DNA of 64,000 nucleotides from Mesoplasma lactucae ATCC 49193 (lineage in GTDB: Bacteria; Bacillota_I; Bacilli_A; Mycoplasmatales; Mycoplasmataceae), in NCBI RefSeq assembly GCF_002441935.1, contig NZ_CP023668.1:744001-808000 (forward strand). The letters are read 5' to 3'. Under the pieces are notes generated by a model, which did no database searches, had not been told where the DNA came from, and saw nothing but the letters and a program-made list of their open reading frames with translations. Made by a program: the position numbers and the translations under genes. How positions within the stretch are numbered: the first letter of the stretch is position 1; each line of letters begins with the position of its first letter. Below are positions 10,191 through 21,105 of the stretch, one piece after another.

Positions 10191-10595
10191 ATGGCAAAAT
10201 TATCAAATGTAGAAGTTGCTTACCAATTTTTACAAGATAAACCTAATGGAGCAGATTTTAATACTGTTTGAAATGAAGTTGCTTCAAACATTCATGCTGA
10301 CAATGACGATAAATCAAAATTAATTGCTGATTTATACGCCGACATGGTGTTAGACAACCGTTTCGCTTTAACTAGCGATGGTAAATGAGCTTTAAAAAGT
10401 TCACAAAGTCTTGACGACTTAAAGAAAAAATATGACTTTGTTGAATCATTCGACTTCAACACTGATTTTGACGACATCGAAGATGACGCTAAAAGTGATG
10501 AAGACGAAGACGAAACTGAAGATGAGGAAGACGACGAAGACGAAAGCACAATGTTCGTTTCAGATGAAGACTCATACGACGACGAGGATAATTAA
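10191..10595 (+). CDS. rpoE: DNA-directed RNA polymerase delta subunit
   Basis: A 134-residue protein with the two-part layout of firmicute delta. The folded N-terminal domain (MAKLSNVEVAYQFLQDKPNG to about residue 85, HARE-HTH type) is followed by an unstructured tail of mostly Asp and Glu. Delta binds core RNA polymerase, reduces non-specific nucleic acid binding and speeds recycling. A clear AAAGGAG site precedes the ATG. The order rpoE-pyrG is the same as in Bacillus, which supports the call. A hairpin terminator lies between the two genes here, so pyrG may be partly uncoupled or attenuated. Confidence 0.93.
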
Positions 10596-10633
10596 AAGTA
10601 GTTGTTAGATTAATTTTTAACGACTTCTTTTTT
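10595..10633 (+). terminator. hairpin between rpoE and pyrG
   Basis: AGTTGTTA (10600-10607) pairs with TAACGACT (10618-10625, one G-U pair), extended outward past one mismatch. It is followed by CTTTTTT. It could act as a terminator or an attenuator of pyrG. Confidence 0.65.
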
Positions 10634-10663
10634 ATTTTAAGGATTTAAAAGGAGATTAAATTT

Positions 10664-12289
<1,626 letters not shown>

Positions 12290-12299
12290 TATATATTAA

Positions 12300-12331
12300 A
12301 GAGAATTCACAATTAGTGAATTCTTTTTTTA
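12300..12331 (+). terminator. terminator after pyrG
   Basis: A perfect stem AGAATTCAC (12302-12310) with GTGAATTCT (12316-12324), loop AATTA, followed by T6 or more. Confidence 0.92.
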
Positions 12332-12378
12332 ATTTTTCAAGTTTTTTAACTAGTCGCTTCCTTTAAAAAGAGGGGTGG

Positions 12379-12390
12379 ATTGTATACAAT
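12379..12390. promoter_or_regulatory. palindromic operator, GntR/FCD type, upstream of the citrate island
   Basis: ATTGTATACAAT is a perfect 12-base palindrome. The core TTGTATACAA matches the general GT...AC dyad of FadR/FCD-type GntR regulators. It overlaps a possible -10 box (TACAAT, 12385-12390), as expected for a repressor site. A GntR/FCD domain is encoded downstream in the same island, and a near copy lies before citD. Binding is inferred from the motif and context. Confidence 0.6.
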
Positions 12391-12438
12391 ATTAAAGTTA
12401 TATTAGATTATGCAAATAGACTGGAGCACCAAACTAGG

Positions 12439-13827
12439 ATGGAAATGCTACTAACACCTGAAGATCTTGAACGCCAGACCGATCAAGTTAATGAAGGTAA
12501 GAAAAAAGTAGAGAAAGTTGAAAAGAAGATGGCTTCTTGACAACAATCCCAAGTTGACGATTTACAAAGACAATACGACAAAGCTGTAAAAAAAGTTGAA
12601 TATGCTCGTGACAAGAAAAAAGACAAAGTCGAACTTTCAAAAGCACGTAAACGTTCAAAAGAATCTTTAGCTGATGTTGATAAATACCAAGATAAAATCT
12701 TGAAAGTCAAAATCGATAACGAAAAAAGAATTCTTGATAAAGCTAAATACGAACATAAAGTTCAAATCGCTGATATTAAGAAAGCTGAAAAAACAAAATT
12801 AGATGAATTTAAAAATGCTCATGATAAAAAAGTAACAAGCATCAAAAATACAAAAGATGAAGCAACTGTTATTAATTTAATTGAACAAAAATTCGCTGAA
12901 GAAAACAAAAAAATTGAAACTCAAAAAAAAGTTAGATTAATTAATGCTGATAACTATCATGAACAACAATTAGCAAACGCTAAAAAAGTTAAATGTCATA
13001 AAACAAAATTAGCACAAAAAGAAAATCTTTCAGAAGTTGAGATGACTAAACGCTTAGGGGAAATTAAAACTAATTACTCTAAAAAAATTGCTCAAATTGA
13101 AGAAGACACTACTGCTCGTATCAGTAGAGCTGAACAAGAAGCTACTGAAAAACATGCAAGTGTTGAAAACAGAAAAGCAGATGCAATTCAAAAAGCAAAA
13201 TCACGTTCTTATGGTGATTGCAAAGATTGTTTAGTAAACACAAACAGTGAGTATCAAACAAAAGTTGACAACATAAAAGCAAAAAGTGCGCATAAAACTG
13301 AAAAAGCTGATGCTACTTTAGCAAAAGCTCAAAGCAAATATGATGAAAACGTTTCAAAAATTGAAGCTAAACATCAAGAAAGTGCCAAAAAAGCACATGA
13401 TAAATTTGCTGCTAAAAAACCTTTAAGTGCTGATAAATTAAAAGCTTTAAAACATAAAAATGACGTAATCATTGCTGGATTAACTTCTTATCAAAAAGAT
13501 AGAGTTGCTGAATATGATCACGAAATTGATTTATTAACACAAAACCTTAACCAAGGGGTTATTGATATCAATGATGGAGCAAAATCAAACATTTCTCAAG
13601 CTGAGAAAACTAATGTTGATGCTGTTTCTAGAAAATATGATAAAAAGAACTTCAAATTAAACTTCAAAAAAGAAGCTCGTAAATTAATTTCTGAAGATGA
13701 ATGAAATCATAAACAACATCATAAACTTGTTAGAAATCTTTACGATGAATCAAATAAAAACTATACACCAACATCAGTTATCTTTGCTGATTTCTTTGTT
13801 AATCAAAAAGATCATGCCGAAGATTAA
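12439..13827 (+). CDS. long coiled-coil protein of unknown function in the citrate operon
   Basis: A 462-residue, Lys/Glu/Ala-rich protein, almost entirely predicted coiled coil by eye from its dense charged heptad-like repeats. No membrane segment or signal peptide is seen. A single CKDC pair occurs near residue 260. The C terminus (after about residue 415) is less repetitive and richer in His and aromatics. The open frame extends to 12376, but those codons overlap the operator. ATG 12439 (GGAG 12 bases upstream) or 12445 is therefore the likelier start. It lies first in the citrate island and its stop is in the same frame as citS. I do not recognise the family. A scaffold for the lyase complex is possible but only a guess. 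Confidence 0.7.
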
Positions 13828-13905
13828 TGATTAAACACTCAAACTAAATTTGCTCGTTGTAGTGAATGAGGAATTAAAGAGTGATTAAACGTTAAAATTT
13901 GAAAA

Positions 13906-15192
13906 ATGCCTATGTACATTTACATCGTATTATTAGGTATTGCTATCGCTGTTATTGCTACAGGATATGCACAAATGAACATGTTATACCCAATGTTTAT
14001 TCTATTTACCATTGCGATTATTGGGGGAGAAATCTTCTCAAGAATTCCAATCTGAAATAAATATTTAGGTGGAGCTGTTATGGGATGTATGTTTATTGGT
14101 GCATTCCTTGTGTTCTTTAACGCAATTCCAAAAGATTGAATGGTTTATGACTCAATCAAAACTTGATTTAACGGACAAGGATTCTTAGACTTCTATATTT
14201 CTGTTATCTTAATCTGTTCTGTTTTAGTCGTACCAAGAAAAATCTTGATGAAAGCCTTAGGAGGATTCATTATTATTCTTGCTATCGGTTCTGTAGCTGG
14301 TGCTGGATTAGGAATCTTAGGAGGATTAATCGTTGGGGTTGATGCTAAATCAACAATTATTAACTATACTTTACCTATTCTTGGGGGAGGTAACGGAGCT
14401 GGAACTGTTCCAATGTCTCAAGTTATTTCTCAAAACTATGGAGATAAAGTTGGAGGAGATTGATACTCAGGAGCAGTTGCTATTACAGTTATTGCCAACA
14501 TCTTCTCAATTCTATTTGCTGCTATCTTAGCAGGTGTAGGAAAATCTAAACCTGAACTTTCTGGTGGAGGAAACTTAACAAAAAGTAACATCCACGTAAT
14601 TGAAGATAAAAAACCTTTAAACGATAGAAACATTGCAGCTTCTCTTGTTTTAACTTTAGGAATTTATGTTTTATCAACAATTATTTCAAACCAAATCTTA
14701 ACAAAAGACGTTATTAAAATTAACTTACCAAACTACGTTTGAATGATCGTAATTTGTTTATTATTAAACGTTGCAGATATCTTACCAAGTGATATGAAAC
14801 AAGGAATGGCAAAAATCCAAACTTTCATCTCTAAACAAACTACTTGATTAGTTATGTTAGCAATCGGTATTACAAGTATCGACTTATCTGCCTTTGTTAA
14901 AGCTTTAACAGGACAAACAATCTTTATTACATTATTAACTGTAATGGGATGTGTATTTGTGCCAATGTTATTAGCTAAAGCATTCCAATTCTACCCAATT
15001 GAAGCTGGAATCACCGCTGGATGCTGTATGACTGCACAAGGGGGAGCTGGAGTAATCGCAGTTCTTGGTGCTTCAAACAGAACCGAATTAATGCCTTACG
15101 GACAAATTTCTACTCGTATCGGAGGAGCTGTAGTCTTGATCGTTGCATCAGTCTTATTTGCTTCTTGAAACCCATCAATGTATATGATGTAG
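13906..15192 (+). CDS. citS: citrate transporter, 2-hydroxycarboxylate transporter (2HCT) family
   Basis: A membrane protein of about 428 residues matching the CitS/CitP/MleP family, which imports citrate with Na+ or H+ or exchanges it for products. The two family GGxG re-entrant loops are visible: LPILGGGNGAGTVPMSQ in the first half and MTAQGGAGVIAVL in the second. QISTRIGG near the C terminus holds the conserved substrate-binding Arg. The start is uncertain. The in-frame coding homology (IKEWLNVKIWKMPMYIY) begins upstream of the first in-frame ATG at 13906, with no standard start codon in that stretch. An ATG at 13827, overlapping the previous stop, would lead into it only after removal of one base near 13845. 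Function is secure; the 5' end may be frameshifted. Confidence 0.85.
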
Positions 15193-15221
15193 GTTGAAGA
15201 TAGACAATTTGTAAAAGACTA

Positions 15222-15246
15222 AAAAGACATTGAAAAATGTTTTAAA
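15222..15246 (+). terminator. weak hairpin between citS and citD
   Basis: ACATT and AATGT pair around a GAAA loop, followed by TTTT. It is short, so it may only attenuate. Confidence 0.35.
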
Positions 15247-15250
15247 ATTA

Positions 15251-15260
15251 AAGTATACAA
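15251..15260. promoter_or_regulatory. near-palindromic operator copy before citD
   Basis: AAGTATACAA shares the right half (ATACAA) and the GTATAC core with the palindrome at 12379-12390. It lies just upstream of the citD ribosome site. It may be a second binding site for the island's GntR-type regulator. A possible promoter (TTGAAA at 15230, TATACA at 15254, 18-base spacer) overlaps it, but would leave almost no leader. Confidence 0.45.
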
Positions 15261-15276
15261 AGTGAGGAAAATACTA

Positions 15277-15549
15277 ATGAAAATTACAAAAAAAGCTATG
15301 GCTGGTAGTGTTGAATCAGGAGATATCCTGGTTACTTTAGAACCATCAACCACTGATAAGCTAGATATTGTTTTAACTTCTACTTTTGATAAGCAATACC
15401 ATAAAAATATTTTAGATGTAGCTGAACAACAATTAGCTGCTTTAAATATTACTTCTGGAAAAGTAATCTTAAATGATCAAGGTGCATTACCTGGTGCTAT
15501 TCGCGCTAGAATAATCACTGCTGTTGATAGAATGGGAGATGCTCAATAA
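15277..15549 (+). CDS. citD: citrate lyase gamma subunit (acyl carrier protein)
   Basis: A 90-residue small acidic subunit that carries the 2'-(5''-phosphoribosyl)-3'-dephospho-CoA prosthetic group. The N terminus KKAMAGSVESGDILVTLEP contains the conserved Ser-rich attachment region (AGSVESGD). The second half has the family pattern GALPGAIRARI. The ATG at 15277 is chosen over GTG at 15262 because GTGAGGAAA at 15262-15270 is the ribosome site. The gene ends in a one-base overlap with citE. CitX should transfer the prosthetic group here, and CitC should acetylate it. Confidence 0.95.
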   Translation: MKITKKAMAGSVESGDILVTLEPSTTDKLDIVLTSTFDKQYHKNILDVAEQQLAALNITSGKVILNDQGALPGAIRARIITAVDRMGDAQ

Positions 15550-16463
15550 TGAACGGTTGAAAAAGAACTACACCACGTAAAAGTATGTTATTCGTTCCTG
15601 CGAATAAACCTGCTAACTTCCGCGATTTACCAATCTACAAACCAGACACTGTAATGTTTGACTTAGAAGATGCTATTTCATTCTCAGAAAAAGATGCTAC
15701 TCGTATCTTATTAAGAGAAATGTTAAAAGAAATCGACTATAACGATTATGGAATCGAAGTTTGTGTTCGTATTAACGGAATTGATACTCCATGATATGAA
15801 CAAGATATTGCCGCTGTAATTGAAGGTGGAGTTGACATGATTCGTTTACCAAAAACTGAATCTGCTGATGACGTTTTAAAAACAGTTGCTTTATTAGAAA
15901 AATACGAAAAACAATTTAATAAAGGTAAAACTTTAATTGCTGCTGCAATTGAATCTGCACAAGGTGTTTTAAAAGCAGAAGAAATCGTTGCTGCTTCAGA
16001 CCGTGTTCAAGTTTTAGCATTAGGAGGAGCCGACTATCTAGTCGATCTTCATGGTTCTAAAATTCCACCACACCGTACAGAATTACTATACGGACGTCAA
16101 CATTTAATTCACGTAGCTCGTGCTGCTAAAATTGATGTTTTCGATGTTATTTATGGAAACACTGCTGATGAAGAAGGATTCAAAGAAGATGTTAAATACT
16201 CATTTGCTTTAGGATTCTCAGGAAAATCATGTATTCACCCTAACCAAGTTCGTTTAATTAACGATGTTATTAGACCAACTGCTGATGAAGTTGAATATGC
16301 AGTTGCTATGGTAAATGCCTTCAACGATTCTGTTAAAAAAGGATTAGGAGTATTCTTATTCCGTGGAACAATGGTTGATAAACCAATCGTTGAAAAACAA
16401 CAAGAAGTTGTTGCTTTAGCAAAAGAATTTAATATGTTAAAAGGGGATGAAATCAATGAATAG
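15549..16463 (+). CDS. citE: citrate lyase beta subunit (citryl-ACP lyase)
   Basis: A 304-residue TIM-barrel enzyme of the HpcH/HpaI aldolase superfamily that cleaves citryl-ACP to acetyl-ACP and oxaloacetate with Mg2+. Visible conserved segments are MLFVPANKP, MFDLEDAISFSEKD near residues 35-50 and CVRINGIDTPW near 71-81. IRLPKTES is near 98-105, AAIESAQGV near 138-146 with a metal-binding Glu, and ALGGADYLVDLHG and SGKSCIHPNQV follow. Start ATG overlaps the citD stop. Length is usual. It is operonic with citD and citF as in bacterial citrate lyase clusters. Confidence 0.96.
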
Positions 16464-18042
16464 TAAATACGTAAATTCAAAAAGAATGAACCAAGATATT
16501 CTTGATAAAATCAAAGGAATTGACTACCCACTAGTAGCCTTTAACCCTGATCAAGAACACATTAGTACAGTTACTACTGCTAAAAAAGAATTAGCTCACT
16601 ATGGAGTACGTCGTACTAAAGTTTTAGCTGATTTAAAAACAGCTATTAAAGAAACTGGATTAGCTGATGGAATGACTATTTCTTTCCACCACCACTTGCG
16701 TGGAGGAGATATGGTTGTAGCTCAAGTTATGACTGCTATTAAAGAAATGGGAATTAAAGATTTAACCATTGCAGCCTCATCATTAACAGGAGCACACGAC
16801 TTCTTAGTTGATTACATGAAAGATGGAACTGTTACAGGTATCCAAACTTCAGGTTTAAGAGACAAAATGGGAGAATACATTTCAGGTGGAAACTTAGCTA
16901 AACCTGTAATCATCCGTTCACACGGGGGACGTCCTCGTGCTATTGAATCAGGAGATTTAAAAATCGATGTTGCTTTCTTAGCAGCTTCATCTTCTGATGA
17001 AATGGGAAATGCCAATGGTTCTTTAGGTAAAGCACCATTTGGAAGTATTGGTTATGCATTAACTGATGCTCAATTTGCAAGAAAAACAGTTGTTATTACT
17101 GATACACTTGTACCTTTCCCAAACCCTGAAATTGCATTATCACAATCATATGTTGATTATGTTGTTGAAGTTGAATCAATCGGAGACCCTAGCAAAATTG
17201 CTGGAGGAGCTATTCGTTTAACCGCTTCACCAAAAGAAGAAATTATTGCCCAAAACATTGCTGGAGTAATTACTTCTTTACCTCAATTCAAAGAAGGATT
17301 CTCAATGCAAATGGGAACTGGAGGAGCTTCACTTTCAGCTATTACACCAATCCGTCAAGCCATGATTACTCGTGGAATTAAAGCTGGTTGATGTTTAGGT
17401 GGAATTACTTCTCACCAAGTTGACTTATTAAAAGAAGGATTAGTGTCAGAATTATTTGACGTTCAATCATTCGATGCTGGTGCTGGATTATCAGTTCATG
17501 AAAACCCATTACACCACCACGTAATCTCAGCTTCACAATATGCTAACGGACAAAACGATTCACCATTTGTTAACAAATTAGATTTCGTTATCCTATCAGC
17601 ATTAGAAGTTGATGTTAACTTCAACGTTAACGTTATTACTGGTTCTGATGGAGTTATCCGTGGAGCTAGTGGAGGACACTCAGATACTGCAGCTGGAGCT
17701 GAAGTATCAATCGTAGCTGTACCAACTATTCGTGGTAGATTATCATCAATCGTTGATGAAGTTCAAACTATCATCACACCAGGGAACACTGTTGATATTG
17801 TTGTTACTGACTATGGAATTGCAATCAATCCATTACGTCAAGATTTAATCGACATTTTATCAAAAACAAGCTTACCAATTAAAACTTTAGAAGAAATGAA
17901 AGCATTCGCTGAAGGTATTGTTGGAAAAGCTGACGCAATCAAATATGATTACTCACACCCTGTAGCTTTAGTTGAATATCGCGACGGATCAATTAATGAC
18001 ATCATCTATAAAGCAATAAAAGATGATGATGAAGAAGCATAA
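16456..18042 (+). CDS. citF: citrate lyase alpha subunit (citrate:acetyl-ACP transferase)
   Basis: A 528-residue CoA-transferase-like subunit that swaps acetyl for citryl on the carrier protein. Characteristic stretches are SFHHHLRGGD near residue 75-84, SHGGRPRAIESGD near 155-167, SSSDEMGNANG and MQMGTGGASLS. Near the C terminus a GASGGHSDTAAGAE block is typical of CitF. ATG 16456 is preferred over 16447 because AAAAGGGG at 16438-16445 then has normal spacing. It overlaps the end of citE by 8 bases, and its own end overlaps the fusion gene by 20 bases, so the whole block is translationally coupled. Confidence 0.96.
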
Positions 18043-19198
18043 TTTAACCAAATCACAAAAAGAAACTACAAGAAATGCAATCTTAGATTCACGTGAGCTG
18101 AGATCACTTATATTAGACGACCAAATTAATACGAATAATTTAGTTGTAACCATGAGTTTAAATATTCCAGGTTATATCAAAGCAACTAAAGAAACTTCGG
18201 AATTCTTAAAAAAATTCTATTTTAATTTTTTAGGAGAATTAGGAAGTAAATATAATGTTTTAAATACTTTCTGTTTAGAAGACTTTGCTGGAGAAATTTA
18301 TTTTATGATATTAGAATATTCTGATGCTTATAAAATAAAGAAACTATGTTTAGCTTATGAAGAAAAATATGGAACTCAAACCAAACTTTTAGACATCGAT
18401 GTATATGAAACATTGACTCATAAAATCTCACGCACTGACGTTGGACCACATAGTCCGCGTCAGTGTTTCTTGTGTAATAACGAAGCTAAAGTTTGTGCTA
18501 ATAGACAAACTCATAGCATCGAAGAATTAGATGCATTTATTGATGAACAAATTTCTAAACCAATACCATTTAAACTTTCTTTTGCTTATATTTATGATGA
18601 CTTAGCATCAAAAATGCATTCTGGGGTTTTTCAAAGCGGTGAAAAACTTTTAGAAGATAACTTAGCAAAAGAATATGGAGTTTCAAGAACTTTAATTAGA
18701 ACTGTAATTACTGAACTTAACTCTTTAGGAATGGTTGAAGTTAGAAAAAATGTTGGTGCGACTGTTGTTACTTTAAATAAAAAAAGTATTCTAGAAGCAT
18801 CACAAACAAGAATGGCTATCGAACAAATGATTTATAGAAATATCTATGAACATTTAACTGATAGTAAAAGAACAATCTTAAGAAGATTAAAAGAAATCAT
18901 GTTAAAAGTTGATCTTGATAATACTGATGATATGTTGAGAATAAATAAATTATTTAACACAATCATGCGTTCTTTATCAAACAACGAATTCATGAAAGGT
19001 ATTTTTAAAAGGGTTAATGACGTTTTTAACTTAACTAACCCTAAACGATATCAAAAAGGGAATTTAAGAAAGGAATCATTTTCTGAACATATTGAATTAA
19101 TTGATTCATTACTAAATGATGATGTTGAAGAAATGGAAGTTTTATTAAACCGCCATTTATTAAATGCTCAAGAAAATGCGGTGAAAGCTTATGAATAA
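18023..19198 (+). CDS. fusion of CitX (prosthetic-group transferase) and GntR/FCD-type regulator
   Basis: A 391-residue two-part protein. Residues about 1-175 match CitX, which attaches the phosphoribosyl-dephospho-CoA group to CitD: LLDIDVYETLTHKISRTD near 123-140 and PRQCFLCNNEAKVCANRQTH near 146-165, with its Cys pair. Residues about 190-255 form a GntR-type winged helix (DLASKMHSGVFQSGEKL, then LAKEYGVSRTLIRTVITEL). Residues about 265-391 resemble a FadR/FCD effector domain, with two C-terminal His positions kept (SEHIELIDSL, NRHLLNAQEN) and others altered. It sits between citF and citC with overlaps on both sides. GntR/FCD proteins (CitO/CitI type) control citrate genes elsewhere, but as separate proteins. 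Sensing by the CitX part is speculation. Confidence 0.88.
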   Translation: MMMKKHNLTKSQKETTRNAILDSRELRSLILDDQINTNNLVVTMSLNIPGYIKATKETSEFLKKFYFNFLGELGSKYNVLNTFCLEDFAGEIYFMILEYSDAYKIKKLCLAYEEKYGTQTKLLDIDVYETLTHKISRTDVGPHSPRQCFLCNNEAKVCANRQTHSIEELDAFIDEQISKPIPFKLSFAYIYDDLASKMHSGVFQSGEKLLEDNLAKEYGVSRTLIRTVITELNSLGMVEVRKNVGATVVTLNKKSILEASQTRMAIEQMIYRNIYEHLTDSKRTILRRLKEIMLKVDLDNTDDMLRINKLFNTIMRSLSNNEFMKGIFKRVNDVFNLTNPKRYQKGNLRKESFSEHIELIDSLLNDDVEEMEVLLNRHLLNAQENAVKAYE

Positions 19199-20234
19199 TG
19201 ATTATTATTTAGATGTTGTTGATATTAACAACAAAAAGGCTATGCAAGAAGTTAGTGACTTTTTAAAAAAATTCGACTTAGAATTAGACTTTATTGATTA
19301 TTGTATAACCTTAAGAAATGTTCAAACAAACGAAATCATGGCTACATGTTCAACCCAATTTAACTTAATTAAGTGTATTGCTGTTTGTTCTAAATTCGGT
19401 GGGCTAGGTTTATCAAATGTGATGGTTACTCACATGTTAGAAAGAATTTCTAACGAAGGTTATGATGAAGCATTCATCATTACTAAAGAAAAAAACCGTG
19501 ACACATTTATGAAAATGGGGTTTGGAATGATTTATGAAAACGACACAATTGCGTTTTTAACTAATCGTCCTGATCGTGTAACTGATTATGAAAACTATTT
19601 AAAATCAGTTAACATTCCTGGAAACAACGGGGTTATTGTTATGAACGCAAATCCCTTTACTTATGGTCACCAATATTTAATTGAACAAGCTTCAAAACAA
19701 GTTGACACTTTATATGTTGTTCCTGTTTTAGAAAACATGAGTTTCTTTACTTATGATGAAAGAAAAGAAATGATTACTAAAGGATCAGAACAATTTAAAA
19801 ACGTTAAAGTTTTAAATGGTTGTCCTTATATTATTTCTAAATCAGTTTTCCCAAGTTATTTCTTGAAATCTGATGATGAAGTTATCAAACAGCAAACAAA
19901 TTTAGATGCCAACATCTTTGTTAAATTATTTAAAGAACCACTTGATGTTAAAAAACGTTTTGTGGGAACTGAACCATATTCAAAAACTACTGAAATGTAT
20001 AACGAAGCCTTAGCAACTGTTATGAATGCTAATGGGATTGAATTAGTAGTAATTGATAGAAAAGATTTTGATGGAAAACCAATCTCAGCTTCAACAGCGA
20101 GATTAGACATCTTAAATCACAACGAAAAAGAACTTGAAGAAATTGTTCCAAAAACAACTCTTCAAGTTCTAAATAGCATAGATCTTGATACAAGATTAAA
20201 AACGGACAAAACAAAAATCTTTAAAGACAATTAA
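19191..20234 (+). CDS. citC: [citrate (pro-3S)-lyase] ligase
   Basis: A 347-residue enzyme that activates citrate lyase by acetylating the CitD prosthetic group with acetate and ATP. An N-terminal GNAT-like part (GGLGLSNVMVTHMLERIS, KMGFGMIYEND) is followed by a nucleotidyltransferase domain with the class I HxGH-type motif: NANPFTYGHQYLIEQAS near 150-166. FVGTEPYSKTTEMYN and KPISASTAR (an SxSTxxR-like ATP motif) come later. It overlaps the fusion gene by eight bases and is the last gene of the plus-strand citrate operon, ending in convergence with citG. Confidence 0.95.
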   Translation: MNNDYYLDVVDINNKKAMQEVSDFLKKFDLELDFIDYCITLRNVQTNEIMATCSTQFNLIKCIAVCSKFGGLGLSNVMVTHMLERISNEGYDEAFIITKEKNRDTFMKMGFGMIYENDTIAFLTNRPDRVTDYENYLKSVNIPGNNGVIVMNANPFTYGHQYLIEQASKQVDTLYVVPVLENMSFFTYDERKEMITKGSEQFKNVKVLNGCPYIISKSVFPSYFLKSDDEVIKQQTNLDANIFVKLFKEPLDVKKRFVGTEPYSKTTEMYNEALATVMNANGIELVVIDRKDFDGKPISASTARLDILNHNEKELEEIVPKTTLQVLNSIDLDTRLKTDKTKIFKDN

Positions 20235-21028
20235 AAGTCTGAAAAGATTAATGTATCAACTAAAACAAGTAAATCAGCACAACCACCTGGTGAAATATTA
20301 TTATTAATTGCTCAAGTGTTTAATTCATAAACTTCTTGTTCGCAACTACGATAATCTTTTTTCATAAAAGTTAATAGCTTTGCAAATTTAGCTTCAACAT
20401 CCATATATTCTTTTAAACCAATCTTATTAATTAAGGTTGTATCTTGAATATGGATTAAAAGATAAATTAAGATAATGAAGTTATTTTCATTTTCTTTTAA
20501 GTGTTGTGGTTCTATAAATTGTTTATAAAAGTCATAGGCTTTAAAAACAATATCATAACCACTTAAAGCAGTTTGCCTAGCACCTGAAATCTTGTTTTGT
20601 TTATAGAGTTTCAAACCAATGCTGTTTGCAGGATTGTTTGCTAACTCATTTAATAAAGGTTTGCAAAATTCTTTAATTTCAGGAATTATTTCACTTTTCT
20701 TCTTATTCTTTAATAAAGAGTAGTAAAAGATTCCTAAACAAAAGATTAAACCTTTATGAGTATTAATATTATTGGTAGCTTTAAACATTTCTTGTTCATA
20801 GCGATAACCAATTTTTCTAAGATCATCAAATGAATGGATTTCATCTAGATTATTAGTGATATCTGTTAAGTATTTTGGAAAGATTTCATAACTCTTTTCA
20901 AAATCTTTAATTGACATATCGCTATGTGAACCACTATTTTGTTTGCTGACTAGACCTAAACTTGGATAACTGTCCATTTCACTTTTAACAGCTTTTAAAG
21001 CTGATTTATAATAGATAGACTTATTCAT
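20231..21028 (-). CDS. citG: triphosphoribosyl-dephospho-CoA synthase
   Basis: A 265-residue enzyme that joins dephospho-CoA and ATP to make the prosthetic-group precursor used by CitX. Family motifs seen are GLVSKQNSGSHSDMS near residues 24-38, NTHKGLIFCLGIF near 92-104 and SGARQTALSGYDIV near 147-160. PGGCADLLVL stands at the C terminus. ATG at 21028 is preferred over the upstream ATG at 21040 because AGAGGTG then has normal spacing. It is on the opposite strand to the rest of the island. It overlaps citC tail-to-tail by four bases and shares a 77-base divergent intergenic region with the aldolase gene. Confidence 0.93.
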
Positions 21029-21040
21029 TAAAACATTCAC

Positions 21041-21072
21041 CTCTTAATTCGTATTATAGAGCATATTAAGAG
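21041..21072. promoter_or_regulatory. inverted repeat in the citG/aldolase divergent region
   Basis: CTCTTAAT (21041-21048) and ATTAAGAG (21065-21072) form an eight-base inverted repeat separated by 16 bases. It may be a binding site or a leader hairpin. It does not match the TTGTATACAA operator. Confidence 0.3.
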
Positions 21073-21105
21073 CGTAAAATGAAATTAACAAGGAGAAACA
21101 TAATT

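Noticed and set aside
10292-10549. Minus-strand open frame encoding a poly-serine protein
   Set aside because: It is the antisense of the Asp/Glu-rich tail of rpoE and has no ribosome site.
12376-12438. Extending the coiled-coil gene upstream to an ATT codon at 12379
   Set aside because: The ATT is part of the palindromic operator and its spacing to AGAGGGG is too short; a downstream ATG is likelier.
15262-15276. GTG 15262 as the citD start
   Set aside because: The GTGAGGAAA there is a good ribosome site for ATG 15277, and the CitD family N terminus begins at MKITKKA.
16447-16455. ATG 16447 as the citF start
   Set aside because: It lies only two bases after the AAAAGGGG ribosome site; ATG 16456 has normal spacing.
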